Origin: Formosa haliotis
GTDB taxonomy: Bacteria > Bacteroidota > Bacteroidia > Flavobacteriales > Flavobacteriaceae
Assembly: GCF_001685485.1 (NCBI RefSeq)
Contig: NZ_BDEL01000001.1
Span: 2,725,501-2,789,500 of the forward strand
DNA: 64,000 bases
Direction of reading: 5' to 3'
Under the pieces are notes generated by a model. That model had not been told where the DNA came from, did no database searches, and saw nothing but the letters and a program-made list of their open reading frames with translations. Positions 53,317 through 62,774 of the stretch are shown piece by piece (position 1 is the stretch's first letter; each line of letters begins with the position of its first letter). Made by a program: the position numbers and the translations under genes.

Positions 53317-54339
53317 CTATTTATATTCTTTAACAGCGTCTATAAAGGCTTTGGCATGATCTAATGGGATATTAGGTAATATGCCGTGTCCTAAATTTAC
53401 GATGTATTTGTCTTTACCAAACTCATTAATCATTTGGTGGACCATTTTTTTAATTTCTGAAGGCGGTGATAATAAACGAGACGGATCAAAATTACCTTGA
53501 AGAGTAATATTTCCTCCTGTTAAATATCTTGCATTTTGCGGAGAACAGGTCCAGTCTACACCAAGGGCCGCAGCGTTACTTTTAGCCATATCGCCAAGGG
53601 CAAACCAACAGCCTTTCCCGAAAGCAATTACAGGAGCATCATCTTTAAGGGCTTCTATAATTTGATCGATGTATTGCCAAGAAAATTCTTTATAATCTGT
53701 TGGAGAAAGCATACCTCCCCAAGAATCGAAAATTTGAACGGCATCTACTCCGGCTTCAACTTTTGCTTTTAAATAGGCAATAGTTGTGTCGGTGATTTTT
53801 TGAAGCAATTGGTGAGCTGCTATTGGGTTTGTAAAACAAAATTCTTTGGCTTTATCGAAATTTTTACTGCCTTGACCTTGTACTACATAGCATAAAATAG
53901 TCCATGGAGAACCTGCGAAACCAATAAGTGGAATTTCATTTTTAAGTAATTCTTTTGTGGCTTTAATGGCTTGCATTACGTAATCTAATTCCACATTTAC
54001 ATCTGGAACAATAACGTTGTCTACACCTTTTTGATCGCGAACTGGATTTGGTAAATAAGGTCCGAAATTTGGTTTCATTTCCACTTCTATATTCATGGCT
54101 TGTGGAATTACCAAAATGTCGCTAAATAAAATAGCAGCGTCCATACCATAGCGTCTAATAGGTTGTACGGTAATTTCACTGGCTAATTCGGGAGTTCTAC
54201 AACGCGTAAAAAAATCGTATTTTTCGCGAATAGCTATAAATTCTGGAAGGTATCTTCCGGCCTGACGCATCATCCAAACAGGAGGACGCTCTACCGTTTC
54301 ACCTTTTAATGCTCTTAAGTATAAATCGTTTTTAATCAT
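53317..54339 (-). CDS. hemE: Uroporphyrinogen decarboxylase
   Basis: Decarboxylates four acetate side chains of uroporphyrinogen III to give coproporphyrinogen III. The N-terminal signature [17 protein letters not shown] is clear, with [13 protein letters not shown] and [16 protein letters not shown] following, and the second signature [12 protein letters not shown]. Length of 340 residues is normal. It starts at the last base of hemD (one-base overlap, ATGA-type coupling). Confidence 0.97.
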   Translation of the reverse strand: MIKNDLYLRALKGETVERPPVWMMRQAGRYLPEFIAIREKYDFFTRCRTPELASEITVQPIRRYGMDAAILFSDILVIPQAMNIEVEMKPNFGPYLPNPVRDQKGVDNVIVPDVNVELDYVMQAIKATKELLKNEIPLIGFAGSPWTILCYVVQGQGSKNFDKAKEFCFTNPIAAHQLLQKITDTTIAYLKAKVEAGVDAVQIFDSWGGMLSPTDYKEFSWQYIDQIIEALKDDAPVIAFGKGCWFALGDMAKSNAAALGVDWTCSPQNARYLTGGNITLQGNFDPSRLLSPPSEIKKMVHQMINEFGKDKYIVNLGHGILPNIPLDHAKAFIDAVKEYK

Positions 54340-54992
54340 TATTTTTTTGAGTATTTAACTACGGTTTGTAGTACGTTTTCTATAGTGGGATTTGAGGGTG
54401 TATACGTTTGTTTTGAATAGGTTTTAACCGCTTCTTCGGTGGTTTTTCCTATGCAAAAAATGGCTTCATTAGTAATGGTATTTTCAGTAACATAGCTAGA
54501 AACACCACTTGGACTAAAAAACAAAATAGCGTCAAAAATACCTTCAATTTTTTTGGGGTTTGGAAGGGTGTTATACACCACAATTTCTTTTAATGGTACG
54601 TTGTGTTGGGCTAAAGTATCGGGTAAAATATCTTGTCTAATTTTTCCGCAGAAAAAAATAAAACTTTCATTCTTGTGGTATTTTACAATATAATTGGCCA
54701 AATCTGAGCCATATAATTTCATTTTAGATACATTTTGCCCGTGTTCTTCTAAAAAGGCCATGGTTTTTTCGCCAACACAAAAGCAATTGCGAATTACAAC
54801 CTTATGTTCAATGACTGCTTTGGCTGCATTCTGACTTGTAATAATTGCATTTTCAACAATAATTTCAGAGTCGAATGGTACCGCTTCTATGGTTATAGCA
54901 TTATATTCGGTTACTTGAATTTGTGCTTTAGTAAGTAACGCTTTCTGGTCTTTATTAAGCGTTTTGGTTGATAAGATAGATTTAATAGGCAT
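54339..54992 (-). CDS. hemD: Uroporphyrinogen III synthase
   Basis: Cyclises hydroxymethylbilane with ring-D inversion to uroporphyrinogen III. Sequences of this family are poorly conserved; recognition rests on VKYFxxxLxS-like [10 protein letters not shown] start, [40 protein letters not shown] and [11 protein letters not shown], which match the usual two-domain pattern, together with position between other haem genes. Length (217) is slightly short. It overlaps trkA by one base upstream and hemE by one base downstream. Confidence 0.85.
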   Translation of the reverse strand: MPIKSILSTKTLNKDQKALLTKAQIQVTEYNAITIEAVPFDSEIIVENAIITSQNAAKAVIEHKVVIRNCFCVGEKTMAFLEEHGQNVSKMKLYGSDLANYIVKYHKNESFIFFCGKIRQDILPDTLAQHNVPLKEIVVYNTLPNPKKIEGIFDAILFFSPSGVSSYVTENTITNEAIFCIGKTTEEAVKTYSKQTYTPSNPTIENVLQTVVKYSKK

Positions 54993-55681
54993 TATTGATT
55001 GTGGTCACAAATTTTAGAAATATCATCATTGAGTCCGAAAACGACTAACACATCGCCCTCTTTTATAACGGTATTGGCAGACGGAATACCCACAACTTCT
55101 TTTATCGAGGTGGTGTTTCCTATAAGGTTTACTTTTTCGTTTTTCCGAACTATAGTAACAATGTTTAATTTGTATTTCGATCTGACTTCTAATTCTGAAA
55201 TCGTTTTTCCAATAAACTCGACTGGGGTTTTAATTTCTGAAATAGAATATTTTTCGTCAATTTTAAAATGATCGATTAAATTTTTAAGATTTATTTTATT
55301 GGTAAGTTTTTGAGCGGCTTCCTGTTCTGGGTGCACAATAGATGTAATACCCATAGCTTGTAAAACGGTATCGTGAATTGGCGATAGCGAACGACTAATT
55401 ACTTTTAAAGTGGTTGTTTTTTTTAGAATAGCCGTAGTAATAATTGCGGCCCCTTCGTTTTCTCCAATGGCTACAACAGCAATGTCTGTTTGTTTCATTG
55501 GCAAGGCTTGGTAGGCCAATTCGTTTGTAGAATCTAAACAAATACTATGAGCAATTTTGTCTTTTACAAGATTTACTTTCTCCATGTTTTTGTCTACACC
55601 TACAACTTCATTACCTGTTTCGGTAAGGTTTAAAGCTAGCGACATTCCGAAATTTCCGAGACCAAAAATGATGATTTTCAT
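54992..55681 (-). CDS. trkA: TrkA-type potassium channel regulatory subunit
   Basis: Cytosolic regulator of 229 residues for the TrkH/KtrB potassium transporter. The N-terminal RCK/Rossmann domain begins IIFGLGNFGMSLALNL (GxGxxG) with the acidic end of strand 2 at VVGVDKN; the C-terminal TrkA_C domain lies at about 135-225. It is 12 bases downstream of trkH and overlaps hemD by one base, so K+ transport and haem genes share a message. Confidence 0.93.
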   Translation of the reverse strand: MKIIIFGLGNFGMSLALNLTETGNEVVGVDKNMEKVNLVKDKIAHSICLDSTNELAYQALPMKQTDIAVVAIGENEGAAIITTAILKKTTTLKVISRSLSPIHDTVLQAMGITSIVHPEQEAAQKLTNKINLKNLIDHFKIDEKYSISEIKTPVEFIGKTISELEVRSKYKLNIVTIVRKNEKVNLIGNTTSIKEVVGIPSANTVIKEGDVLVVFGLNDDISKICDHNQ

Positions 55682-55693
55682 TTTAAATATATC

Positions 55694-57439
55694 TTAGTTT
55701 ATTAAAATATTTTCTTGTGGATATTGGTAAAATTTTTGTTCTACTTGCCCCAACATACCGAAGAGCAAGTTTAAGAGTCCGATACGACCAACAAACATCA
55801 CGGCTATTATAACGTATTTGCTTGGGTCGCTTAAAGTAGGGGTTAAATTTAAACTTAAACCTACGGTGCTATACGCTGAAAAACATTCGAAAGCGATGGC
55901 TAATAAATCTTTATCAGGTTCAAAAAACAACAATAATAATATGGCTGTACCTATGGTAATTAAAGAGATGCAAATAATAGAGAAGGCACGATTTACAGTG
56001 CTACTAGAAATTTCTCTTGTGTTTAATTCAATTCTTTTTTTACCTCTTGCCGTAGCCAAAATATTAAGGGTTGCTATTGCAAATGTACTGGTTTTTATAC
56101 CACCTCCGGTCGATCCGGGAGATGCTCCAATCCACATCAGTAAAATTACAAATAATAATGATGGTGTGGCGACCTGGGTGTAATCTACTGTGTTAAATCC
56201 TGCCGTTCGGGGTGTAACCGATGAAAACATGGCTGTAGTTATTTTTCCATATGCCGAATCGTGGTCTTGTAAACTAAAGTTTGCTTCAGAAAAATAGAAG
56301 AAAATAAACCCTACAACTAATAAAATACTTGTGGTTACTATGGTGATTTTAGAGTTTAAAGTAAATACTCTTACGGTGGTTTTTAATTTGTTTTTCTTTC
56401 TGAACAAGTTTAAAAAACTACGTTTTAAATACGAGAAGGAATTGAAAATAAAACTATATCCTATACCTCCAATCACTATGAGTAGCATAAGTACCCATTG
56501 CAGCGAATAGTCGTATCGTAAGGTAGGCTCGTAAAAACTTGATGATGAAGTTGAAAATCCAGCATTACAAAATGCAGAAATGGAATGAAAAATAGAAAAG
56601 AAAATTTTATTGTCTATCGTACTAATCGTATCTATAGAAAGGTAAATTAATATAGCTCCAACCAATTCTAAAGCTAAGGTAAACCCAACAATTTGAGCGG
56701 TAATTTTAAACACATCTTGTAGGTTTTCTGTAGATGTATAATCTTTCATATACATACTTTCTCTATACGACGAGTTTTCTTTAAAGAAATAGGCAAAAAA
56801 CGAAGTAAATGTTAGTATGCCCAAACCTCCAATCTGAATTAAAATAATAATCAAGGTTTGTCCTAGTTCTGTAAAATCTTTCCCCGTATCTAAAACTGCT
56901 AAACCTGTAACGCATATTGCACTTGTAGCAGTGAATAAGGCATCGATAAACGAAATGCCATTTACCGTTACCCTTGGAAGCATGAGTAACAAGGCGCCAA
57001 TAAGTATTAAAATAAAAAAACTACCCACAAATAAAATAGCAGGGTTGAAGTAAATTTTATAAATGTATTTTATAAAAAAGGTAAGGCGTATTAACAGATA
57101 AAAAAACAGGCCCAGTTCAAAAACCACTTTAGGCCGCATAAGCTGTTCTACAGGTGGTAAATGCTGGTTTAAATAGTATATTGTAAATGCCGATACGAGC
57201 GTGGTGACTAATATACCTATGTTGAATTCGATGGTTTTTTTACCAGCAGGAATACTTTTGGCGTATTGGAAATACTTTATTAAATTAAATGTAATTAAAA
57301 GTAAAGTTATTGAAGAATAAATAAGAATTCTAAAAGGTTTATAGTCCTCGTTTATTGTGAATCCGAAATCGAAAATTAAAAAAAATAAAATGAGAATATC
57401 AGTAAAACGATATAGTTTTTGCAACGTTTTAAGCTTCAT
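55694..57439 (-). CDS. trkH: TrkH/KtrB-type potassium transporter
   Basis: Integral membrane protein of 581 residues with four pore-loop repeats of the SKT superfamily. Filter glycines are visible in SAICVTGLAVLDTG, FCNAGFSTS, TPRTAGFNTVD and YSTVGLSLNL. An N-terminal extension with about three or four helices precedes the core. It mediates K+ uptake with TrkA, encoded next. Transcribed 17 bases after hemC, which is an unusual neighbourhood. Confidence 0.95.
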   Translation of the reverse strand: MKLKTLQKLYRFTDILILFFLIFDFGFTINEDYKPFRILIYSSITLLLITFNLIKYFQYAKSIPAGKKTIEFNIGILVTTLVSAFTIYYLNQHLPPVEQLMRPKVVFELGLFFYLLIRLTFFIKYIYKIYFNPAILFVGSFFILILIGALLLMLPRVTVNGISFIDALFTATSAICVTGLAVLDTGKDFTELGQTLIIILIQIGGLGILTFTSFFAYFFKENSSYRESMYMKDYTSTENLQDVFKITAQIVGFTLALELVGAILIYLSIDTISTIDNKIFFSIFHSISAFCNAGFSTSSSSFYEPTLRYDYSLQWVLMLLIVIGGIGYSFIFNSFSYLKRSFLNLFRKKNKLKTTVRVFTLNSKITIVTTSILLVVGFIFFYFSEANFSLQDHDSAYGKITTAMFSSVTPRTAGFNTVDYTQVATPSLLFVILLMWIGASPGSTGGGIKTSTFAIATLNILATARGKKRIELNTREISSSTVNRAFSIICISLITIGTAILLLLFFEPDKDLLAIAFECFSAYSTVGLSLNLTPTLSDPSKYVIIAVMFVGRIGLLNLLFGMLGQVEQKFYQYPQENILIN

Positions 57440-57455
57440 TATTTTTTGAGGTTTT

Positions 57456-58370
57456 TTATGAATTCATTTCTTTTTTAATTGAATTCATGAGTTCTTTTCC
57501 ACCATTTTCAATGATTTCTAAAGCACAACGTTTTCCAAATTCTTTATAGTTTAAAAGAGATTCAGTTTTAGTTATACTTAGTTTTTTACTTCCGTCTAAG
57601 GCTAATAAAACACCAGTAAAAGTAATTGTATCATTAGTTATAGTTGCCATACCACCAATGGGTGCTGTACAACCTGCTTCTAATATACGTAAAAATTCAC
57701 GTTCTACATGAGTGCAAATATCTGTAGGCGTGTGATTTAATTTTGAAACAGCTTCTGTAATGTCCTTGTCCTTGGCTAAGGTTACCACAACCATGGCACC
57801 TTGAGCCGGAGCAGGAATCATCCAATCTAACTCTATATATTGGTCTGGGAGTACATTTATGCGTTCTAAACCAGCTTTAGCAAAAATAGCTGCATCCCAA
57901 TTATTAGTTTCTAATTTTTGGAGTCTTGTAATAACATTTCCTCTTAAATCTTCAACTTGGTGATTAGGGTATTTGTTAAGCCATTGCGCTTGTCGTCTAA
58001 GACTTCCGGTGGCTATTACTCCTTTCGTTTTTAAGAACTCTAAATTTTTGTAAACCAAAATATCGTTTACGTTGGCACGTTCTAAAACTGCTGTTTGTAC
58101 TATACCCTTAGGAAGCGCAGTCGGAACATCTTTCATGGAATGCACAGCAATATCGACAGTGCCATTTAGCATGGCAACATCTAAAGTTTTTGTAAAAATT
58201 CCGGTTATACCTAATTCGTATAAAGGTTTATCTAAAACAATATCGCCGGTAGATTTAACTGCAATAATTTCTGTAGAAAAGCCTAAATCTTCAAGACGCT
58301 TTTGTACGGTGTGTGCTTGCCAAAGAGCTAGCTTACTGTCTCTTGTGCCAATGCGTATGGTTTTATGCAT
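57456..58370 (-). CDS. hemC: Hydroxymethylbilane synthase (porphobilinogen deaminase)
   Basis: Links four porphobilinogens into hydroxymethylbilane. Shown by the N-terminal IGTRDSKLALWQAH, the catalytic-cleft ELGITGIFTKTLD…AVHSMKDVPTALP (with the conserved Asp in MKDVP) and LEAGCTAPIGG, in which the Cys carries the dipyrromethane cofactor. The 304 residues are the normal length. It overlaps hemA by 8 bases. Confidence 0.97.
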   Translation of the reverse strand: MHKTIRIGTRDSKLALWQAHTVQKRLEDLGFSTEIIAVKSTGDIVLDKPLYELGITGIFTKTLDVAMLNGTVDIAVHSMKDVPTALPKGIVQTAVLERANVNDILVYKNLEFLKTKGVIATGSLRRQAQWLNKYPNHQVEDLRGNVITRLQKLETNNWDAAIFAKAGLERINVLPDQYIELDWMIPAPAQGAMVVVTLAKDKDITEAVSKLNHTPTDICTHVEREFLRILEAGCTAPIGGMATITNDTITFTGVLLALDGSKKLSITKTESLLNYKEFGKRCALEIIENGGKELMNSIKKEMNS

Positions 58371-59622
58371 TTGATGATGTTTCTAGGTGAAACACTTTTT
58401 TAATGAGTTCTAAACTTTCGTTAGTAGAAAAATCTTCGTCCTTTAAATGATGCGCAAAGTGATTTGTTATTTTCTGAATAATGTTATTGCTTATCAGCTC
58501 TGCTTGTTCTTCGTTAAAATCAGTAATTTTTTTACGTTGAACATCTAATTCTGCAGATTTAAAGTCCAGTAATTTATTCTTTAAAGCTTTTATTGTAGGT
58601 GCAAATTTTCTAGTTTCTAACCAGTCGTTAAATTCTTTTTTAACGTCTTCAATTATGGTTTCGGCAACAGGAATATGTGCTTTTCTTCTTTCTAAAGTTT
58701 CATCGGTAATTTGAGATAAATGATCTAAATGTATTAACGACACACCTTCTAGTTCGGTAACATTTTCGTGTACATTCTTCGGAATCGATAAATCTAAAAT
58801 TAAAAGTGGTTTTTTTGTCTGAATTAAATGCTTGTCTACAGTTGGGTTTTGAGCTCCTGTGGCGACTACTAGCACATCAGAATTATTTATTTCCTCCTGT
58901 AAATTAGCATAATCTTTAACCAAAAGATTGAATTTTCCAGCAACACGTTCTGCTTTATCTTTGGTTCTGTTTATTAAAGTAATGTGATCGTTTTTAGTGT
59001 GCTTTACTAAATTTTCACAGGTATTTCTTCCAATTTTACCAGTTCCGAACAGTAAAATATTTTTATTAGAAACCTCTGGCACATTATTTAATATGTAATG
59101 AACAGATGCAAAAGATACCGAAGTTGCACCCGAAGAAATCTCGGTTTCGGTTTTAATACGTTTACTCGCTTGGGTAACCATATTAATTAAGCGCTCTAAA
59201 AAGGTGTTAAGTAAGCCTAATTTTTTAGATAATCTTGCACTGGTTTTTAACTGACTTATAATTTCGAAATCTCCAAGAATTTGACTGTCTAGACCAGAAC
59301 CCACACGAAACATATGCGAAACGGCTTCTTTGTTTTTATGTACGTAAGCTACTTTTTGAAACTCGTCTACAGTTCCTTTTGTGTTGTCGCACAACAATTT
59401 AATAAGTTGAAAAGGGTGTTCGGCATAACCATAAATTTCGGTTCTGTTGCAGGTAGAAGTTACTATTAAACTTTCAATACCGTTTTCTTTTGCTTGGTTA
59501 AGTAAATTTAGTTTAGCATCATTATCAAGACTAAAATGTCCTCTAATTTCTGCGTCTGCCTTCTTATAACTTAATCCGATAGCATAAAAATAAGTGCCTC
59601 TAGATCCGTGATTTTGATTCAT
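58363..59622 (-). CDS. hemA: Glutamyl-tRNA reductase
   Basis: First enzyme of C5-type haem synthesis, reducing glutamyl-tRNA to glutamate-1-semialdehyde with NADPH. The catalytic Cys lies in TSTCNRTEIYGY, followed by SGLDSQILGDFEI, an NADPH-binding GTGKIGR and NRTKDKAERVA. The length of 419 is normal. It is the first gene of the minus-strand haem operon, with a TAnnTTTG-type box 26 bases upstream and an AraC regulator diverging from it. Confidence 0.97.
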   Translation of the reverse strand: MNQNHGSRGTYFYAIGLSYKKADAEIRGHFSLDNDAKLNLLNQAKENGIESLIVTSTCNRTEIYGYAEHPFQLIKLLCDNTKGTVDEFQKVAYVHKNKEAVSHMFRVGSGLDSQILGDFEIISQLKTSARLSKKLGLLNTFLERLINMVTQASKRIKTETEISSGATSVSFASVHYILNNVPEVSNKNILLFGTGKIGRNTCENLVKHTKNDHITLINRTKDKAERVAGKFNLLVKDYANLQEEINNSDVLVVATGAQNPTVDKHLIQTKKPLLILDLSIPKNVHENVTELEGVSLIHLDHLSQITDETLERRKAHIPVAETIIEDVKKEFNDWLETRKFAPTIKALKNKLLDFKSAELDVQRKKITDFNEEQAELISNNIIQKITNHFAHHLKDEDFSTNESLELIKKVFHLETSSNA

Positions 59623-59648
59623 TAACTTTAGTAGTTGGAAATTTTGAA

Positions 59649-59656
59649 CAAATGTA
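59649..59656 (-). promoter_or_regulatory. Bacteroidota -7 box before hemA
   Basis: TACATTTG on the minus strand, ending 26 bases before the hemA ATG. The same octamer occurs in the divergent AraC promoter at 59751-59758, so the two promoters have the same -7 sequence. Confidence 0.6.
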
Positions 59657-59750
59657 TAGTGCCTAAACTTAAAAAAATAACGCTCAAGGAACTTTTAGTG
59701 TCGTTTTAAGTTTTTTGGTTGGTTTTTTCAATCGAATATAATAAATATTA

Positions 59751-59758
59751 TACATTTG
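59751..59758 (+). promoter_or_regulatory. Bacteroidota -7 box before the AraC gene
   Basis: TACATTTG ends 66 bases before the AraC ATG. It is identical to the hemA -7 box. The space between the two boxes (about 95 bases) could hold a shared operator. Confidence 0.6.
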
Positions 59759-59824
59759 TAGCAGTTATAGCGCTTTTGAAAATACTATTTTAGAATAATT
59801 CTAAATTAAAAAATTATATTAATT

Positions 59825-60715
59825 ATGTTTGCAGAAGGAAAAAATAACGCTGTAGGTACTTTTAATGAGACCTTTATAGAGGAAGGTTTTTTAGTCTTAA
59901 CCTATCAAAATGAGCGGTTAGAAGTAGAAACAGTAGAAAAGGAAATAGACAGTAGCTATATTCAATTTCATTTTTGTTTAAAGGGTTCCTCTACATTTAA
60001 ATTCAATAAAGGGAGCTATGCATTACATATTAATGAAGAAAATTCTTTGCTACTTTATAACCCGCAACAAGATTTACCAATACATTTAGAGGTTAACCCT
60101 AATTCGTGGTTAATTACCTTACTAATTTCTATTAAAAAATTCCATGCCTTATTTTCTCAAGAAGCCGATTATATTTCATTTTTAAGTGACGATAATAAGG
60201 ATAAGAAATATTATAAGGACGGAAAAATTTCGCCTTCTATGGCCATAGTTCTTACCCAAATAATGCATTTTAATTTAAACACATCTATTAAAAATCTTTA
60301 TTATAAAGGTAAGGCTTACGAATTGTTGAGTTTGTATTTTAATAGAAGCGAAGATGCAAGTATAGAACATTGTCCGTTTTTAGTCGATGAAACCAATGTT
60401 ATAAAAATACGAGCCGCTAAAGATATTATTATTTCGCGCATGGCAGAACCACCGTCGTTACAAGAATTGGCTGACGAAATTGATTTAAGTTTAAAGAAGC
60501 TAAAAGAAGGATTTAAGCAAATTTATGGCGATTCTGTCTACAGTTTTTTATTCGATTACAAGTTAGAAGAAGCTCGAAAACTACTAGAATCGGGTCAATT
60601 TAATGTCAATGAAGTGGGCCTAAAAGTAGGGTATAGTACGTCGAGTCATTTTATAGCTGCTTTTAAAAAGAAGTACGGAACGACTCCAAAAAAATATTTA
60701 CAATCAATAAATTAG
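59825..60715 (+). CDS. AraC-family transcriptional regulator, probably of haem genes
   Basis: DNA-binding regulator of 296 residues. An N-terminal cupin-like sensing domain (about 20-130) precedes a C-terminal pair of helix-turn-helix motifs: PSLQELADEIDLSLKKLKEGFKQIYGDSVYSFLFDYKLEEARKLLESGQFNVNEVGLKVGYSTSSHFIAAFKKKYGTTPKKY, the AraC signature. It diverges from hemA across 202 bases with mirrored -7 boxes and is followed by a ThuA gene and hemH on its own strand, so it may sense haem or iron status. The effector is unknown. Confidence 0.9.
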   Translation: MFAEGKNNAVGTFNETFIEEGFLVLTYQNERLEVETVEKEIDSSYIQFHFCLKGSSTFKFNKGSYALHINEENSLLLYNPQQDLPIHLEVNPNSWLITLLISIKKFHALFSQEADYISFLSDDNKDKKYYKDGKISPSMAIVLTQIMHFNLNTSIKNLYYKGKAYELLSLYFNRSEDASIEHCPFLVDETNVIKIRAAKDIIISRMAEPPSLQELADEIDLSLKKLKEGFKQIYGDSVYSFLFDYKLEEARKLLESGQFNVNEVGLKVGYSTSSHFIAAFKKKYGTTPKKYLQSIN

Positions 60716-60721
60716 TAGACC

Positions 60722-61426
60722 ATGAAATTTGTGTTGATTTTTGTTTTGGCTTGGTTAACAGGCGTTAATCCACCAACAGACGAAGTGCTTGTTTTCTCCA
60801 AAACTATGGGGTTTAGGCATGAATCCATCGAAATAGGAGTGAAGACTATACAAGACTTGGGAGAGCAGAATAATTTTAAAGTAACACATACCGAAGATTC
60901 TAAAGCTTTTACTACCGAAAATTTAAAAAACTACAAACTGGTTATATTTTTAAATACCACTGGCGATGTTTTAAACGATAAAGAACAAGCAGCGTTTAAG
61001 AGTTATATTAATAATGGAGGTAATTTTTTGGGAGTGCATGCAGCATCAGACACCGAATTTGATTGGCCTTGGTACGGGAAACTAGTTGGAGCCTATTTTG
61101 TGAGTCACCCGAAAGCTTGCGAGGCAGATGTAATTAAAGTCCACACCAATCACCCCGCAATAAATCATTTAAAAGAAGATTGGATTCGTTTTGATGAATG
61201 GTATAATTTTAAATCTATTAGTCCAGATATTAAACCGCTTTTAATGTTAGATGAAACCTCTTACCCAGGTGGAGAAAATGGCGATTACCATCCTATTGCT
61301 TGGTATCAAGAATACGATGGAGGTCGTTCTTTTTATACCGGATTAGGGCATACTAAAGAATCGTATACAGATCCTGATTTTATTGCGCATTTGTGGGGTG
61401 GCATACAATATTGTTTAAAGCGATAA
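60722..61426 (+). CDS. ThuA-like secreted domain protein
   Basis: Protein of 234 residues with a short signal peptide and a ThuA-like glutamine-amidotransferase-like fold: EVLVFSKTMGFRHESIEIG, VIFLNTTGDVL, NGGNFLGVHAASDTEFDWPWYGKLVGAYF and the final FYTGLGHTKESYTDPDF. Members of this family are linked to sugar catabolism, with catalytic function unproven. It lies 6 bases after the AraC gene, so they share a transcript. Confidence 0.88.
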   Translation: MKFVLIFVLAWLTGVNPPTDEVLVFSKTMGFRHESIEIGVKTIQDLGEQNNFKVTHTEDSKAFTTENLKNYKLVIFLNTTGDVLNDKEQAAFKSYINNGGNFLGVHAASDTEFDWPWYGKLVGAYFVSHPKACEADVIKVHTNHPAINHLKEDWIRFDEWYNFKSISPDIKPLLMLDETSYPGGENGDYHPIAWYQEYDGGRSFYTGLGHTKESYTDPDFIAHLWGGIQYCLKR

Positions 61427-61462
61427 TTTTGTTATATTTAATACTATTATAACTTATTTATT

Positions 61463-61627
61463 ATGACGTATTTATCTCCAGAAATAGAAGCGTGGTCCAA
61501 ACGAAATGATGAAAAATCGTTGGTAAGACCAGGTGTGTCTTGCGGCATCTTTCAAGATTGTAGTTCTAACGAAGAACCTAAAGTTAAAAATAATCAGCAA
61601 AACAATAAAGCTGACAAAACGTTGTAG
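61463..61627 (+). CDS. Possible small protein of 54 residues
   Basis: Frame of 54 codons starting MTYLSPEIEAWSKRNDEKSL and ending in a Lys/Asn-rich tail KNNQQNNKADKTL, with two cysteines (VSCGIFQDC). It lies 36 bases after the ThuA gene on the same strand and 97 bases before the hemH promoter. No family is recognised. The amino-acid composition is protein-like, but support is limited. Confidence 0.45.
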   Translation: MTYLSPEIEAWSKRNDEKSLVRPGVSCGIFQDCSSNEEPKVKNNQQNNKADKTL

Positions 61628-61724
61628 TTTCTTTAGATCTATGACGCGTATTGTGATCAATTCGATTTAATTATTGATAAGATAATACTATGGTTATATC
61701 GTGGTATGATCGCAATTTCTATTG

Positions 61725-61732
61725 TACTTTTG
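61725..61732 (+). promoter_or_regulatory. Bacteroidota -7 box before hemH
   Basis: TACTTTTG, ending 4 bases before the hemH ATG at 61737. It implies a leaderless transcript and excludes the TTG at 61722 as the start. Confidence 0.55.
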
Positions 61733-61736
61733 TATT

Positions 61737-62768
61737 ATGAAAAAAGGAATTTTACTTGTTAATTTAGGGTCTCCAGACAGCCCTACTCCAAAAGATGTAA
61801 AAACATATCTAGGCGAATTTTTAATGGACGAGCGGGTTATAGATATACCGTTAGTTGCCAGAACTGCCCTAGTAAAAGGAATTATTTTAAAAACAAGACC
61901 TAAGGCTTCTGCAGCTGCCTATAAGAAAATTTGGTGGGACGAGGGTTCACCATTAATAGTCATTTCAGAACGGCTTAAAAAGAAGGTGCAAGACAAAGTA
62001 GATTATCCTGTTGCATTGGCTATGCGTTACGGAAGCATGACCATAAAGAAAGGTATTCAGGAGTTGGTTGATCAAGGTGTAGATGAGGTGTTTTTAATTC
62101 CACTATATCCGCAGTTTGCTATGGCTACTACCGAAACCATTTTGGTCTTGGCCGAAGAATTACGAGCCGAACACTTTCCGAATATAAAAATTGAACATTT
62201 ACCAGCATTTTATAACAAACCCGATTATATCGCGGTATTATCTGATGCGATTAAAAATAGTTTAGAAGATAAACAGTTAGATCATATTCTGTTTTCTTAT
62301 CATGGTATCCCGGAACGTCATATTAAAAAAAGCGATGTCACACAGTCGCATTGTAAATTAGACGGCTCATGCTGTGTAACTCCTTCTAAAGCACACGAAT
62401 TTTGTTATAAACATCAGTGTTTAGAAGTTACTAGGCTTGTAGCAGAACGTCTTGGTCTAGAAGCCGGAACCTATTCTACCTCCTTTCAATCACGTTTAGG
62501 ATTCGACCCGTGGTTGTTGCCTTATACCGACAGAACTATTGAGCGATTAGGCTTGGAAGGTATCAAAAATATGGCCATTGTTACACCGGCATTTGTTAGC
62601 GATTGTTTAGAAACTTTAGAGGAAATTGCTATGGAAGGGAAAGAGCTTTTTCACGAAGTTGGTGGTAAAGAATTTACTACAGTACCTTGTTTAAACGACG
62701 ACGAACCTTGGGCAGCATTGCTGGCAAAATGGATAAAGGCTTGGGCAGATAAATCGGTTAGTGTTTAA
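61737..62768 (+). CDS. hemH: Ferrochelatase
   Basis: Last enzyme of haem synthesis, inserting ferrous iron into protoporphyrin IX. The N-terminus MKKGILLVNLGSPDSPTPKDVKTYL is typical. The iron-binding histidine is in LFSYHGIPERHIKKSD, and a cysteine-rich CCVTPSKAHEFCYKHQC may hold an Fe-S cluster or be structural. The pattern FQSRLGFDPWLLPYTD and the VSDCLETLEEI signature follow. Start is ATG 61737. The gene continues into the MATE gene with a 6-base gap. Confidence 0.96.
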   Translation: MKKGILLVNLGSPDSPTPKDVKTYLGEFLMDERVIDIPLVARTALVKGIILKTRPKASAAAYKKIWWDEGSPLIVISERLKKKVQDKVDYPVALAMRYGSMTIKKGIQELVDQGVDEVFLIPLYPQFAMATTETILVLAEELRAEHFPNIKIEHLPAFYNKPDYIAVLSDAIKNSLEDKQLDHILFSYHGIPERHIKKSDVTQSHCKLDGSCCVTPSKAHEFCYKHQCLEVTRLVAERLGLEAGTYSTSFQSRLGFDPWLLPYTDRTIERLGLEGIKNMAIVTPAFVSDCLETLEEIAMEGKELFHEVGGKEFTTVPCLNDDEPWAALLAKWIKAWADKSVSV

Positions 62769-62774
62769 AACTAT

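Noticed and set aside
61722..61736. TTG start for hemH
   Set aside because: The TTG lies against the -7 box; ATG 61737 gives the normal ferrochelatase N-terminus.
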